Below, in pieces: positions 17,020-25,275 of a stretch of 34,271 bases of DNA. The stretch's first letter is position 1. Every line of letters starts with the position of its first letter. Under the pieces are notes generated by a model that searched no databases, was not told where the DNA came from, and saw nothing but the letters and a program-made list of their open reading frames with translations. The position numbers were made by a program, and so were the translations under genes. Source of the DNA: Egibacteraceae bacterium (GTDB taxonomy: Bacteria; Actinomycetota; Nitriliruptoria; Euzebyales; Egibacteraceae); assembly GCA_035540635.1 (NCBI GenBank), contig DATLGH010000018.1, positions 1-34,271 on the forward strand. The letters are read 5' to 3'.

Positions 17020-17960
17020 ATGCCAACCCGTTCCGACAGTGCGCTCGCGTCGCTGCTGCTCACGAACCGCCTCGTCGACACGGGCGCCGAACCGCTCACC
17101 TCGCGCGACTACTGGCAGCTGCTCGATCAGGTCGATGATCCGGCGGTGCTGCTCGGATGCAGCGTCGAGGCCCTCGTCGGCCAGTTCGGGTTGTCGCGCG
17201 TCATCGCCGAGCGGGCCGCTGCACTCCTCGACGCCGGTACGGCCCTGGCCATCGAGCTCGATCGGTTCGAGCAGCAGGGGCTGCACGCTGTCACCCCGTT
17301 CGACGCGGCCTACCCCGGGCGCCTGTCTCGCCGGCTCGGCACGACCGCCCCGCCGGTCCTCTACACGGCCGGGTCGCTGGCGCTGCTCGAGCATCCTGGT
17401 ATCGCGGTGGTCGGCTCCCGCACCATCGCCGATGCGGGCGCGGTGGTCGCAACGCGGGTCGCGCAAGCGGCCGCCGACCGCGGCGACACCGTGATCTCGG
17501 GTGGGGCGAAGGGCGTGGACCGGCTCGCGATGGACGCGGCGTCGCAGGCCGGTGGGACAGTCGTGGGCGTCCTGGCCGACGCGCTCGACCGGCGGCTACG
17601 CAAGCCCGACGTGCGGCGAGCGATCAGGCGCAACGAACTATGCCTGGTCACCCCCTACAGGCCCACCGCGGGGTTCTCGGTAGCCAGCGCAATGGCCCGC
17701 AACAAGATCATCTACGCGCTCGCGCGGGTCACGCTCGTCGTCGCAGCCGACGCCGGCCGCGGAGGGACATGGGAGGGTGCCGTCGAGGCCCTGCGCCGGG
17801 GCTTCGGTCCGGTTGCGGTCTGGAGCGGCGAGGGCGCCGGGGACGGCAACGAGGCGCTCGTGAGCCGCGGCGCCCACGCGGTGCACGACCTGGAGCGGCT
17901 GTTCGACGAGCCACCCGAGATCCCGGTCGACCCGTCGAGCAGCTGCGTCTGGGCGTATAG
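17020..17960 (+). CDS. DprA/Smf-family (SLOG) protein, frameshifted near the end
   Basis: The protein starts at ATG 17020 and has an N-terminal helical region, then the Rossmann-like SLOG domain: 'GIAVVGSRTIADAGA', 'VISGGAKGVDRLAMDAAS', 'NKIIYALARVTLVVAADAGRGGTWEG' and 'PVAVWSGEGAG'. Near 17930 a lost base moves the frame; in the corrected frame it ends 'PVEQLRLGV' with TAG at 17958-17960, a natural-looking end. Classical DprA loads RecA on incoming single-stranded DNA. Here, next to a RecQ-PRTase fusion, a nucleotide-sensing or antitoxin role as in ShosA is more likely. That role is inferred from context. Confidence 0.82.
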
Positions 17961-18016
17961 GCGGCCCCGCTCTGCGTCGCTCGTGCGCCGTGAGGGACAA
18001 AGGGTGGCTGAGCAGG

Positions 18017-18421
18017 TCAGGTCGCTTCGGGTTCGTCGGGTACATGCACCTGGCAGGGCGGCTCGGCCCGGGCCAGGCGGTGATCGGTCGTGACGAGGGG
18101 ACATTTACGCTCGGCGGCCAGCGCGACGTAGAGACCATCCAGGAAGTGGACGCGCTCCTGCAGTTCCAGCGCTCGAGTCATGTGAGCGCCCGTGGGAGGG
18201 ACCAGCTCCTGCTCCAGGTCGTCGACCTCGAGTAGCGCCGCCTGGGCCACCTGATCGTCGATTTCGTCGGCACGCCGCAATCGGGCGATGGCGGAGAGCA
18301 CCTCGGCGGGTTGATGCGCGGGGGCGCAGACCACCTGGCCGCGCAGCTGCTCGAGAACCCAGTGCTTGGCCGACTGATCGAGCACGACGTCCACCATGGC
18401 CGCGGCATCGAGGACGATCAT
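18017..18421 (-). CDS. PIN-domain toxin (VapC family)
   Basis: The 134-aa minus-strand protein starts at the ATG at 18419-18421, overlapping the antitoxin stop as ATGA. PIN acidic residues are seen in 'MIVLDAAAMVDVVL', 'PAEVLSAIARL', 'VHFLDGLYVALAAE' and 'LVTTDHRLARA'. The pattern is that of VapC ribonucleases, which cut tRNA or rRNA under toxin release. It converges with the DprA gene, whose stop lies about 55 bases away. The frame is intact. Confidence 0.88.
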   Translation of the reverse strand: MIVLDAAAMVDVVLDQSAKHWVLEQLRGQVVCAPAHQPAEVLSAIARLRRADEIDDQVAQAALLEVDDLEQELVPPTGAHMTRALELQERVHFLDGLYVALAAERKCPLVTTDHRLARAEPPCQVHVPDEPEAT

Positions 18422-18684
18422 GCGCCGAACTCGTCACGAGCCGCGTGCACGGCGGCCGCCGTATCGATGGAGCGGCGCAGTCGTGGCGCTCGGGAACCGA
18501 CCTGCTCGACCCAGCGGTCAGTAACGCGTGCCCGCAGGGCCTCCTCGATCGCATGCTGCGTCAACGCGGAGATCGGCAACTGCTCGTCCCGCGCCGCACG
18601 ATAGAGGACCTCGGGCAGGTAGACGCTGATCTTGGGTATACCCCCGGTATGCCCCCATGGGGAGGCGCGGCGAGGACCAGCCAC
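18418..18684 (-). CDS. VapB-type antitoxin
   Basis: The conserved part 'PKISVYLPEVLYRAARDEQLPISALTQHAIEEALRARVTDRW' is a ribbon-helix-helix antitoxin with a C-terminal toxin-binding tail. The family usually starts at the residue just before PKISVYLP. Here that codon is ATA, so either an unusual start is used or the GTG at 18682-18684 is the start, as given. The two 11-bp near-repeats at 18635-18656 lie exactly at this position. The TGA overlaps the toxin ATG. The 3' end of the TetR gene lies just upstream. Confidence 0.75.
   Translation of the reverse strand: MAGPRRASPWGHTGGIPKISVYLPEVLYRAARDEQLPISALTQHAIEEALRARVTDRWVEQVGSRAPRLRRSIDTAAAVHAARDEFGA
18634..18656. repeat. tandem 11-bp repeats with a palindromic core at the VapB start
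   Basis: GGTATACCCCC (18635-18645) is followed at once by GGTATGCCCCC (18646-18656), one mismatch. The first sits in the perfect palindrome GGGTATACCC (18634-18643). This is a candidate VapB operator, since ribbon-helix-helix antitoxins often bind paired short repeats. Confidence 0.4.
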
Positions 18685-18718
18685 AACGGACGTGCAGGGT
18701 GGCCGTAGTCGTCGCAGT

Positions 18719-19405
18719 TCATCCATGCTTGCTGGGCGCGCCCGACGCGCTGTCAGCGGTCCCGAGCAACTGTTCGGTGAGCGTGTCCCTGAACCACGTC
18801 TCGAATGCGGCAGGGCTCCAACCTCGTTCGCCGGTGAGCAAAAGCCAGACGTCCGGGTGGTTCAGCGTCCACAGGATGTCTGTGGCCGTGGAGACGTCGA
18901 GGTTCGAGCGGAGGCCCTTGTGCTGCGCGATCGCACTCACGATCTCCCTTTGGTTCGCGTAGAAGTCCGTCTGGATGAGCTCCCACAGGGCTGCACCGTC
19001 AGCGTCGACCACCGCAGCCGAGCGAATGGCTCGAAGCATCGGCCCGATCCGCTGTTTCATGGCGCAGGCGCCGGCTGCTAAGAGTGTGATCTGACGCCGG
19101 GGGTCAGGCTCCTCCACGATCGCCCGGTACCACTCCCGCTGGGCGACGGGCGCGTCGCTGGTGTCGCCCTTGAGGGCGCGGTCCCACACTGTGCGGAGCA
19201 GTGTCGCCTTGGTCGCGAACGCGAGGTACACGGTCTTCGCCGAGACGGCTGCCTCCTGGGCGATGGCCTCGATGGTCGTGGCGACGTAGCCGTCACGCTC
19301 AAAGAGCGCCTGGGCTGCGTCCAGGATCGCCAACCGCGTGGCGAGCGCTTGCTGCTCGCGGCGCGGTGATCGGTACGACCGCTTCGGAAAGTCACCATCG
19401 CCCAC
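18719..19405 (-). CDS. TetR-family regulator
   Basis: The 228-aa protein has an N-terminal TetR HTH (RLAILDAAQALFERDGYVATTIEAIAQEAAVSAKTVYLAFATKATLL, about residues 23-70) and an all-helical ligand domain (QREWYRAIVEEPDPRRQI; TDILWTLNHPDVWLLLTGERGWSPAAFETWFRDTL). It is divergent from a SAM methyltransferase with only 63 bases between the starts, so it probably represses that promoter. The ligand is unknown. The frame is intact and the composition looks slightly less GC-rich than neighbours. Confidence 0.9.
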   Translation of the reverse strand: MGDGDFPKRSYRSPRREQQALATRLAILDAAQALFERDGYVATTIEAIAQEAAVSAKTVYLAFATKATLLRTVWDRALKGDTSDAPVAQREWYRAIVEEPDPRRQITLLAAGACAMKQRIGPMLRAIRSAAVVDADGAALWELIQTDFYANQREIVSAIAQHKGLRSNLDVSTATDILWTLNHPDVWLLLTGERGWSPAAFETWFRDTLTEQLLGTADSASGAPSKHG

Positions 19406-19436
19406 TTGACTACCCGCTCACAGAAATGAATACTCT
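19406..19436 (+). promoter_or_regulatory. promoter of the methyltransferase gene
   Basis: TTGACT (19406-19411) and TACTCT (19431-19436) are 19 bases apart. A GAAT...ATTC imperfect dyad (19428-19452) overlaps the -10 and could bind the divergent TetR protein. GGAG precedes the ATG at 19469. Confidence 0.4.
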
Positions 19437-19468
19437 CGGCATAACCCGATTCGACTGAGGAGCGCGCG

Positions 19469-20329
19469 ATGATAGCAGCCGACATTGACGAGCGGCGCAA
19501 GCACGTCCACGGCATGTGGGCCGCAGTGGCCCCTCGCTGGGCGGACTACGCCGACGAGATCGACGAACGCGGGGCGGCGATGACCGAGCGGCTCCTAGAC
19601 CTGCTCGGCCTCTTGCCGGGGCAACGAGTGCTCGAGCTCGCCTGTGGGCCCGGCGGCGCCGGTCTCGCCGCAGCGGCGGCCGTGGGCGACCGAGGGCAGG
19701 TCCTGATCTCCGACGTCGCCGCCGAGATGGTGGCGACCGCTATGGCACGAGCCAAGGCACGGGGGTTGAGCAACGTCGTCGCCGCCACGCTCGACCTCGA
19801 GGACATCGACCAGCCCGAGTCCACGTTCGACAGCGTGGTGTGCCGTGAGGGGCTGATGTTCGCCGTCGATCCAGCCCGCGCGCTGGGTGAGATCCATCGC
19901 GTCCTTCGTGCCGGCGGCCGCCTCGCCTTCTCGGTGTGGGGGCCACCTGACGCCAACCCGTGGCTCGGCGTGGTCGTCGACGCCGTTGCCGCCGTGACCG
20001 GCAAGGAGATCCCACCGCCGGGCATGCCGGGCCCGTTCGCTCTTGCCGACCGCTCGGTCCTGCTTCCGCTTGTCGAAAGAGCGGGATTCGAATCCGTGAC
20101 GTTGGAGGGACTCGAGGTGCCGCTCCGGTCGCCGTCGTTCGATGCATGGTGGCGTCGCACGGCCGTCGTCGCCGGGCCTGTGGCCACGATCATCGCGCGT
20201 CTCGACGCTAGTACACGCACCGCGCTGGAAGACCACCTGCGCGCTGCGGTTGCCGAGTACGCGACGGATCGCGGCGTCGAGCTGCCGGGGCTAGCCCTGA
20301 TCGGGTACGGCCGGCGCCCTGAAGCCTGA
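19469..20329 (+). CDS. class I SAM-dependent methyltransferase (UbiE-like)
   Basis: The 286-aa protein starts at ATG 19469, with GAGGAG upstream. It has the SAM-binding motif 'RVLELACGPGGAGLAAA', the acidic residue of strand 2 in 'VLISDVAAEMVATAMARA', 'FDSVVCREGLMFAVDPARALGEIHRVLRAGGRLAFSVW' and a C-terminal substrate-cap region. This matches UbiE/Coq5-type methyltransferases acting on small molecules. It is divergent from, and presumably controlled by, the TetR regulator. The substrate is not predictable. The frame is intact. Confidence 0.85.
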   Translation: MIAADIDERRKHVHGMWAAVAPRWADYADEIDERGAAMTERLLDLLGLLPGQRVLELACGPGGAGLAAAAAVGDRGQVLISDVAAEMVATAMARAKARGLSNVVAATLDLEDIDQPESTFDSVVCREGLMFAVDPARALGEIHRVLRAGGRLAFSVWGPPDANPWLGVVVDAVAAVTGKEIPPPGMPGPFALADRSVLLPLVERAGFESVTLEGLEVPLRSPSFDAWWRRTAVVAGPVATIIARLDASTRTALEDHLRAAVAEYATDRGVELPGLALIGYGRRPEA

Positions 20330-20595
20330 GGCCCGAGGCCTACCACTGATGCGGCATTTGGTTACGGGGCGTCGTGTCGGGAGCGGTGGGCTGTTTGCCG
20401 GATGCTGGGTCGCAACCTTCGGGGAGCCGCCGCTTCCGTAGGCGAGTCGGCGCCCGGTAAGCCACCGGAGGGAGGGACGTCGAACTCAACGGGCGGTGCA
20501 GCCCCGATCAGTGACGACGGGGGGGCTGCCAAGGCCTCGGAACGCGCGGTGAACCTCGACGAGGCGTCGGCGAAGAAGATCGCCCGCTGCGGCAG
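20330..20595. other. non-coding stretch with a 17-nt sequence repeated at 28733
   Basis: No gene is supported. An open frame at 20402 lacks family resemblance and a ribosome site. CTTCGGGGAGCCGCCGC at 20417-20433 recurs exactly at 28733-28749. The stretch has hairpin-rich, intron- or riboswitch-like character (repeated GGAGGGAGGG and GGGGGGG blocks), but I could not match it to a known RNA. Confidence 0.3.
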
Positions 20596-21076
20596 TCAGA
20601 AGTCACCGAGCCGGATCTGGCGTGGCAGCGGCGCCTGCGGCCCGAGATCCTCGCCGCGGAGGGTCGCGGTGGTTCCCGGAACGGCCCACACACGCCGGGG
20701 GGCGGCCCAGTAGCGCTGGCCGTTGGGCATCGTGCCCCGTCAGGAGCACCTTGCCGATCGACAGGAACGGCCCGGCCGTCGCGCTCATGGCGCGGAGCAC
20801 CAGGCCCGAGCGCCACGCAGCGTCAGGCAGGTGGGCGCCGCCGGCGCTCATGACCCTGGTCGCGCCGGTGGCGCCCAGCTCCATGCTCCAGTCCAGCATG
20901 TCGTCCACCAGCACGGACAGAGACCGGTCACCGGTCCAGGTGATCGTGATCCGAGCGGTGTTGGCCTCTGCCAGTGCGGCGCCTAAGAACCGCTCGCCCT
21001 CTCCTTCGGGGAGCACGGGCGTCCGCCGCCGGCTTCCGTGTTCCTCGATCATGCAGAAGGAACTGGCCCGAGGCAT
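20596..21076 (-). CDS. hypothetical protein, frameshifted
   Basis: The minus-strand frame starts at the ATG at 21074-21076 (or 21050-21052) and gives 'EEHGSRRRTPVLPEGEGERFLGAALAEANTARITITW', 'SLSVLVDDMLDWSMELGATG' and 'SATAGPFLSIGKVLLTGHD'. It then loses frame near 20730. The other frame continues 'MPNGQRYWAAPRRVWAVPGTTATLRGEDLGPQAPLPRQIRLGDF' to a TGA at 20596-20598. The second part reads as a natural protein end, so one gene of about 160 aa is likely. No family recognised. Confidence 0.45.
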
Positions 21077-21157
21077 GGGGCGTTTGCCTCGTCTGCCGGA
21101 CGCAGCAGCCCCGGGCAGGCTGCCAGTGCTAGCAGCACCCGTGTGTACAGTTGACCG

Positions 21158-22735
21158 ATGGCTGGCGGTTCCGCAGGAGAGCGCGTCCGGCTGGCGGAGC
21201 TGTTGGCTGCCCTGTCCCTGGGCACGGACCTGGGCATGGGCCTGCCGATGGACCATGTGCTTCGACAGTGCCTGATCGCGCTGCGCCTGTCCGAGCGGTG
21301 GGCCTCGACGAGTCCGACCGCGAGGTCGTCTACTACGCCGCGCTGCTCGCCTGGGTGGGCTGCCACGTCGATGCCTACGAGCAGGCCAAGTGGTTCGGCG
21401 ACGACCAGGCGTTGAAGGCGGACTTCCGCCAGGTCGACCTGGCCGGAGCGGGAAGCCAGGCGTCGCTCATGCTGAACCATCTGGGAGCCGGCCGGCCTCT
21501 GCGCGAGCGGGCTCAGCTGGGGATCGCCTTCCTGGGGGGCCGACGGCACGCGGCCGAAGCCATCCTGGACAACCACCGGTTGGCCGCAGATGGCCTGGCG
21601 GAACGACTCGTGCTCGGCCGACGGGTTCGTCACAGCGTCGAGCAGACCTTCGAGCGGTGGGACGGCAAAGGTGTGCCGAAGGGGGCGAAGGGCGAGGAGA
21701 TCCTGATGACCTCGCGGCTGGTCAACCTGGCTGATGTCGTCGAGGTCTTCCACCGGGCGGGGGGCACGGACGCGGCGATCTCCGTCGCACGGCAGCGCAG
21801 CGGGACCCAGTTCGACCCGGGCCTCGTCGAAATCTTCTGCGCCGAGGCCCCGGCTCTCTTCCACGACCTCGACACCGCGACAAGTTGGGACTCGGTGGTC
21901 GCAGCGGCGCCTGCTCTCAGCGTTTCGCTCTCCGAGGACGAACTCGAAGCCGCCCTCGAGGCGATCGCCGACTTCGTCGACGTGGAGTCGCCCTACACGA
22001 TCGGCCATTCGCGGGGGGTGGCGGATCTCGCCGGGGCCGCAGCCCTCGACCCGGGGCTCCCCCGACCGACGCGAAGACGATCCGCCGAGCAGGGCTGGAC
22101 CACGACCTGGGCCGCCTCGGCGTCTCCAACGCGGTCTGGGACAAGCCCGCCACCCTGACCCCGCCGAGTTCAAGCGCGTCCGTCTCCATCCCTACCTGAC
22201 CGAACGCATGCTTGCGTGGTCGCCGGCGCTCACCGCGCGGGGGGCCATCGCGGTCCAGCATCACGAGCGACTGGACGGCTCCGGCTACCCCCGTGGGGTC
22301 TCCGGTGCTGCGCTCACACCCGGGGGGCGGGTTCTCGCGGCTGCGGACACCTACCATGCGCGCATCGAGCCCCGGCCGCACCGCCCGGCGGGCGCGCCGG
22401 CGGACGCGGCCTCGCACCTGCGCGCGGAGGTGCAGGCGGGACGCCTCGATGGCGGAGCGGCGGACGCCGTGCTGCGCGCTGCCGGCCATGAGGCGAGCCG
22501 CCGACGGAGCTGGCCGGCCGGGCTCACCCCTCGTGAGGTCGAGGTGCTGCGACTCCTGACACTGGGGTTGTCGAACAAGCAGATCGCCAGCCACCTGGTC
22601 ATCTCACCGAAGACCGCACGTAACCACGTCGAGCGCATCTACACCAAGATCGGGGTCTCCAACCGCGCCCTGGCGAGCCTGTTCGCGGCCAGGCACGGCC
22701 TGATGATGGACTCCCCGGCGCCTGCGGATGCGTGA
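21158..22735 (+). CDS. HD-domain phosphohydrolase with LuxR-type HTH, three frameshifts
   Basis: The pieces in three frames form one protein. The N-terminal part is 'RLAELLAALSLGTDLGMGLPMDHVLRQCLIALRL'; one base is lost near 21298; then 'GLDESDREVVYYAALLAWVGCHVDAYEQAKWF' and on to 'VESPYTIGHSRGVADLAG'. Losses in C runs at 22059-22063 and 22159-22162 shift it again. It then carries the HD block 'GLDHDLGRLGVSNAVWDKP', 'HHERLDGSGYPRG' (HD-GYP-like) and a C-terminal LuxR HTH 'LTPREVEVLRLLTLGLSNKQIASHLVISPKTARNHVERIYTKIGVSN'. It may hydrolyse a cyclic nucleotide and regulate transcription within one protein. Two breaks fall in homopolymers, which favours sequencing error. Confidence 0.8.
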
Positions 22736-22775
22736 TCAGCCGGGGCGGGCGGCGGCCTTCGCGGTGCCCCCGTGA

Positions 22776-22797
22776 TGTCACACCCCACGAGTACGTT
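22776..22797 (+). promoter_or_regulatory. TGTCACACCCC promoter element of the VWA gene
   Basis: TGTC (22776-22779), 12 nt beginning ACACCCC, then TACGTT (22792-22797). It shares TGTCACACCCC with the element at 27109 and the spacing of the RecA-NDp promoter. The ATG at 22821 follows, with GGGGGAGG as ribosome site. Confidence 0.45.
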
Positions 22798-22820
22798 GCA
22801 ATTCGACGAAGGGGGAGGGC

Positions 22821-24080
22821 ATGGACGTTTCACTCAGGCTCGAACACGGGCTGCTGGCAGTGGAGGACGCTCACGAGGTGCACGCCATGGTGGCGGTCAC
22901 CGCACCCGCGGCGCCCGTTGACCGCGACCGGCCGCCGCTGCGCGTCGCGCTCGTGCTGGACCGGTCGGGCTCGATGGCCGGCGGGCCGCTGGAGGTGGTC
23001 AAGCGCTGCGCGGCGTTCCTCGTCGAGCGCCTCCAGCCCCACGACGAGCTCGCCCTCGTGGCCTACGACGACGAGGTCGACCTGCTCGCTGCCCTCGCGC
23101 CGGTGCAGGCCAGCGTGCTGGGCGAGGCGATCAGCGCCATCCACCCCGGCGGGATGACGAACCTGTCCGGCGGCTGGCTCAAGGGCGTGGAGGAGCTGGG
23201 TCGCCGCAACGACGGCCTGCGCCGGGTGCTGCTGCTCACCGACGGGCTGGCCAACCAGGGCCTGACCGAACCTGACACGCTCGTCGCACTCGCCCAACGC
23301 CAAAGCGCCCAGGGCGTGGCGACCACCACGCTGGGCTTCGGCGACGGGTTCAACGAGGAGCTGCTGACGGCGATGGCCGACGCCGGGCGTGGCACGGCGC
23401 ACTTCATCGCCTCGCCCGAGGACGCGCCGGCCGCGTTCGCCGCCGAGTTCAGCGACCTGGTGTCGCTGGTGGCCCAGAACGTCAGCGTCGAGATCCGCCC
23501 CACCGACCAGGTAGAGGTCGTGGCCGTGCTCAACGACCATCCGTCCACACCGGTGGCCGGCGGAGTGCAGGTGCTCGCCGGCGACGCCTACGCCGGCCAG
23601 CAGCTGCGGGTGGTGTTCAAGCTGGCGTTGCCCAGCCTCGCCGCCCTCGGTCCCGCCAAGGTCGCCGACGTCGTGCTGCGTTTCGTCAGCGTCGGTGACG
23701 AGGTCGCCGCCCACGAGGTCACCTACCCGCTGTTCGTCAACCTCGTGTCCGCCGACGAGGCCGCCACCGCCGTGCCCGACGCCGAGGTTGTCGAGGAGGT
23801 CAGCGTCCTGCTCGCCGCCCGCGCCGTCGAGGACGCGCGCCACCGCGCCGAGCAGGGCGACCTCGACGGAGCCCGCGACGTGCTGCACGACGCCGCCGAG
23901 GCATTGCGGGGATCCGCGGCCGGCTCCGCGCGCGCCGACGAGCTGCTGGCCAGCGCCGAGGAGCTCACCGCCGTGCACACCCACCTGGCGTCGGGGGCGT
24001 TCTCGCCGATGAGCAGCAAGGCCCTGCACTACAACAGCCGCACCATGCGCCGCAAGCGCGGCGGCGGCCCGCGACCATGA
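22821..24080 (+). CDS. VWA-domain protein
   Basis: The 419-aa protein has a vWA domain with the complete metal-ion-dependent adhesion site: 'VALVLDRSGSMAGGPL' (DxSxS), the threonine in 'GGMTNLSGGW' and the aspartate in 'VLLLTDGLANQG'. The segment after it (VEIRPTDQVEVVAVLNDHPS; LRVVFKLALPSLAALG) is beta-rich, and the C-terminal part is a helical region (RHRAEQGDLDGARDVLHDAAEAL). There is no signal peptide, so it is probably cytosolic, as with CoxE/chelatase-associated VWA proteins. The partner is not evident. A strong ribosome site precedes the ATG. The frame is intact. Confidence 0.85.
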   Translation: MDVSLRLEHGLLAVEDAHEVHAMVAVTAPAAPVDRDRPPLRVALVLDRSGSMAGGPLEVVKRCAAFLVERLQPHDELALVAYDDEVDLLAALAPVQASVLGEAISAIHPGGMTNLSGGWLKGVEELGRRNDGLRRVLLLTDGLANQGLTEPDTLVALAQRQSAQGVATTTLGFGDGFNEELLTAMADAGRGTAHFIASPEDAPAAFAAEFSDLVSLVAQNVSVEIRPTDQVEVVAVLNDHPSTPVAGGVQVLAGDAYAGQQLRVVFKLALPSLAALGPAKVADVVLRFVSVGDEVAAHEVTYPLFVNLVSADEAATAVPDAEVVEEVSVLLAARAVEDARHRAEQGDLDGARDVLHDAAEALRGSAAGSARADELLASAEELTAVHTHLASGAFSPMSSKALHYNSRTMRRKRGGGPRP

Positions 24081-24141
24081 CCGTCACGCCCCCGGCCAGA
24101 CAGGTTGGCGGCGCTGCGCGCAGCAGAAAGGATGGCAAGCG

Positions 24142-24294
24142 ATGAGCATCAACAAGACCCGCGGGCTGCTGTACCGCCTGGCGCGCATCCTCGGTGACGT
24201 CAACGCCGTGCAGAAGGGCAAGGTCGGCCGTCGAGTCACCCGCCGGGTCGCTGGCCGCCAGACCGGACGGGCGCTGCGCAAGCTGTTCAAGTAG
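24142..24294 (+). CDS. small basic protein, 50 aa
   Basis: The ATG at 24142 has AAAGGA ten bases upstream. The product 'MSINKTRGLLYRLARILGDV', then 'NAVQKGKVGRRVTRRVAGRQ' and 'TGRALRKLFK', is very basic and helical. I know near-identical short proteins in many actinobacteria, annotated only as hypothetical. Charge and size suggest binding to nucleic acid or ribosome, but this is a guess. It lies between the VWA gene and the HD gene. Confidence 0.8.
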   Translation: MSINKTRGLLYRLARILGDVNAVQKGKVGRRVTRRVAGRQTGRALRKLFK

Positions 24295-24333
24295 GCCGCG
24301 GCTGGTTCCCGTCGAGCTGTCACCCTCGGGCGG

Positions 24334-24349
24334 TTGCCGGCCCCGGCAA
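24334..24349 (+). terminator. short GC-rich hairpin between the small ORF and the HD gene
   Basis: TTGCCGGCCCCGGCAA forms a six- to seven-base stem with a two- to four-base loop, 40 bases after the small ORF. There is no T run, so termination is uncertain; attenuation or mRNA stability are alternatives. Confidence 0.3.
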
Positions 24350-24390
24350 GCCCGCGACCGGTGTCCGGCGTCAATCGGAAAGGCAGGTCT

Positions 24391-25275
24391 ATGGAAGAGG
24401 TCCCCCTCGTCCAGCCGTCGCAGCGGTTCGTGGACGCCGTCGGGTTCGCCGCCGAGATCCACCGAAGCCAGTCCCGCAAGGGCAGCCGGATCCCATACGT
24501 GTCGTACCTGCTCGCCGTCGCGAGCCTCGTGCTGGAGGACGGCGGGGACGAGAACGAGGCCATCGCCGGCCTGCTGCACGACACCCTGGAGGACAGCGGC
24601 CAGCCGATGCCCGCGATGATCGGGCGGATCCGCTCGGCGTTTGGTGACCGGGTCGGTGACCTCGTCGAGGCGTGCACCGACGTGGACGTCGACCGGCCCG
24701 CGGAGCGCTCGTCGGCAGACTGGCGCGCGCGCAAGCAGCACACCATCGACGCGCTCGCCAAGGCCGACCGGGCCGCCGCGCGGGTCATGCTCGCCGACAA
24801 GCTGCACAACCTGCGGTCGCTGCCCACCGACCTGGAGTTGGACGGGCAGTCGGTGTGGCAGCGGTTCAACGCCGGGCGCGACGATCAGCTGTGGTACTAC
24901 GCCGGGCTGGCGGAGGCCGCCCGGGAGCGCCACCCCGGCGGCCGCCTCGCCCACGAGCTGGTCCGCAGCCGTCGAGAGCCTCCGGCAAGCCGCAGATCGG
25001 TGAACCCTGCGCAGGTGGCCGCATTGAAGCCCCAGCCGCAGGACTCCGTCCCGCTGGTCTGGAGGCTTGGGCTGTACGAGAAGCCGGCCGCGGTCGTGAG
25101 CGGCTTCGACACGCCGGTGGAGTACGGCGTCGTCGAGCACGAGTTCGCCTATGCGCGCCCCGACGACTACCGCACCGTGTGTGGTCGCTTCGGGCACACG
25201 GCGATCCAGGAAGGCCTGGAGTACACGGCGTCGGCCTGGGCACGGCGCGTGAGCCTCCACGCGGGCGGCTGCTGA
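24391..25275 (+). CDS. HD-domain protein, ppGpp hydrolase-like, with extra C-terminal region
   Basis: Residues 1-190 match single-domain RelA/SpoT-type HD hydrolases (MESH1-like): 'RFVDAVGFAAEIHRSQSRKGSRIPYVSYLLAVASLVLEDGG', the HD pair in 'AIAGLLHDTLEDSGQP' and 'VMLADKLHNLRSLPTDLE'. Such enzymes remove pyrophosphate from (p)ppGpp. A further tail of about 95 aa (LVWRLGLYEKPAAVVSGFDTPVEYGVVEHEFAYARPDDYRTVCGRFGH, then TAIQEGLEYTASAW) has no family I recognise. Its TGA overlaps the next ATG by one base. No synthetase domain is present. Confidence 0.8.
   Translation: MEEVPLVQPSQRFVDAVGFAAEIHRSQSRKGSRIPYVSYLLAVASLVLEDGGDENEAIAGLLHDTLEDSGQPMPAMIGRIRSAFGDRVGDLVEACTDVDVDRPAERSSADWRARKQHTIDALAKADRAAARVMLADKLHNLRSLPTDLELDGQSVWQRFNAGRDDQLWYYAGLAEAARERHPGGRLAHELVRSRREPPASRRSVNPAQVAALKPQPQDSVPLVWRLGLYEKPAAVVSGFDTPVEYGVVEHEFAYARPDDYRTVCGRFGHTAIQEGLEYTASAWARRVSLHAGGC

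Noticed and set aside
17961-18093. C-terminal extension of the DprA-like protein in its uncorrected frame
   Set aside because: Arg-rich tail produced by the frameshift; the other frame ends naturally at 17960.
20402-20713. Plus-strand ORF of 103 aa
   Set aside because: No ribosome site or family; overlaps the end of the better-supported minus-strand gene at 20596.
22830-24029. 399-codon minus-strand open frame opposite the VWA gene
   Set aside because: Antisense shadow; Gly/His/Val-rich low-complexity product.
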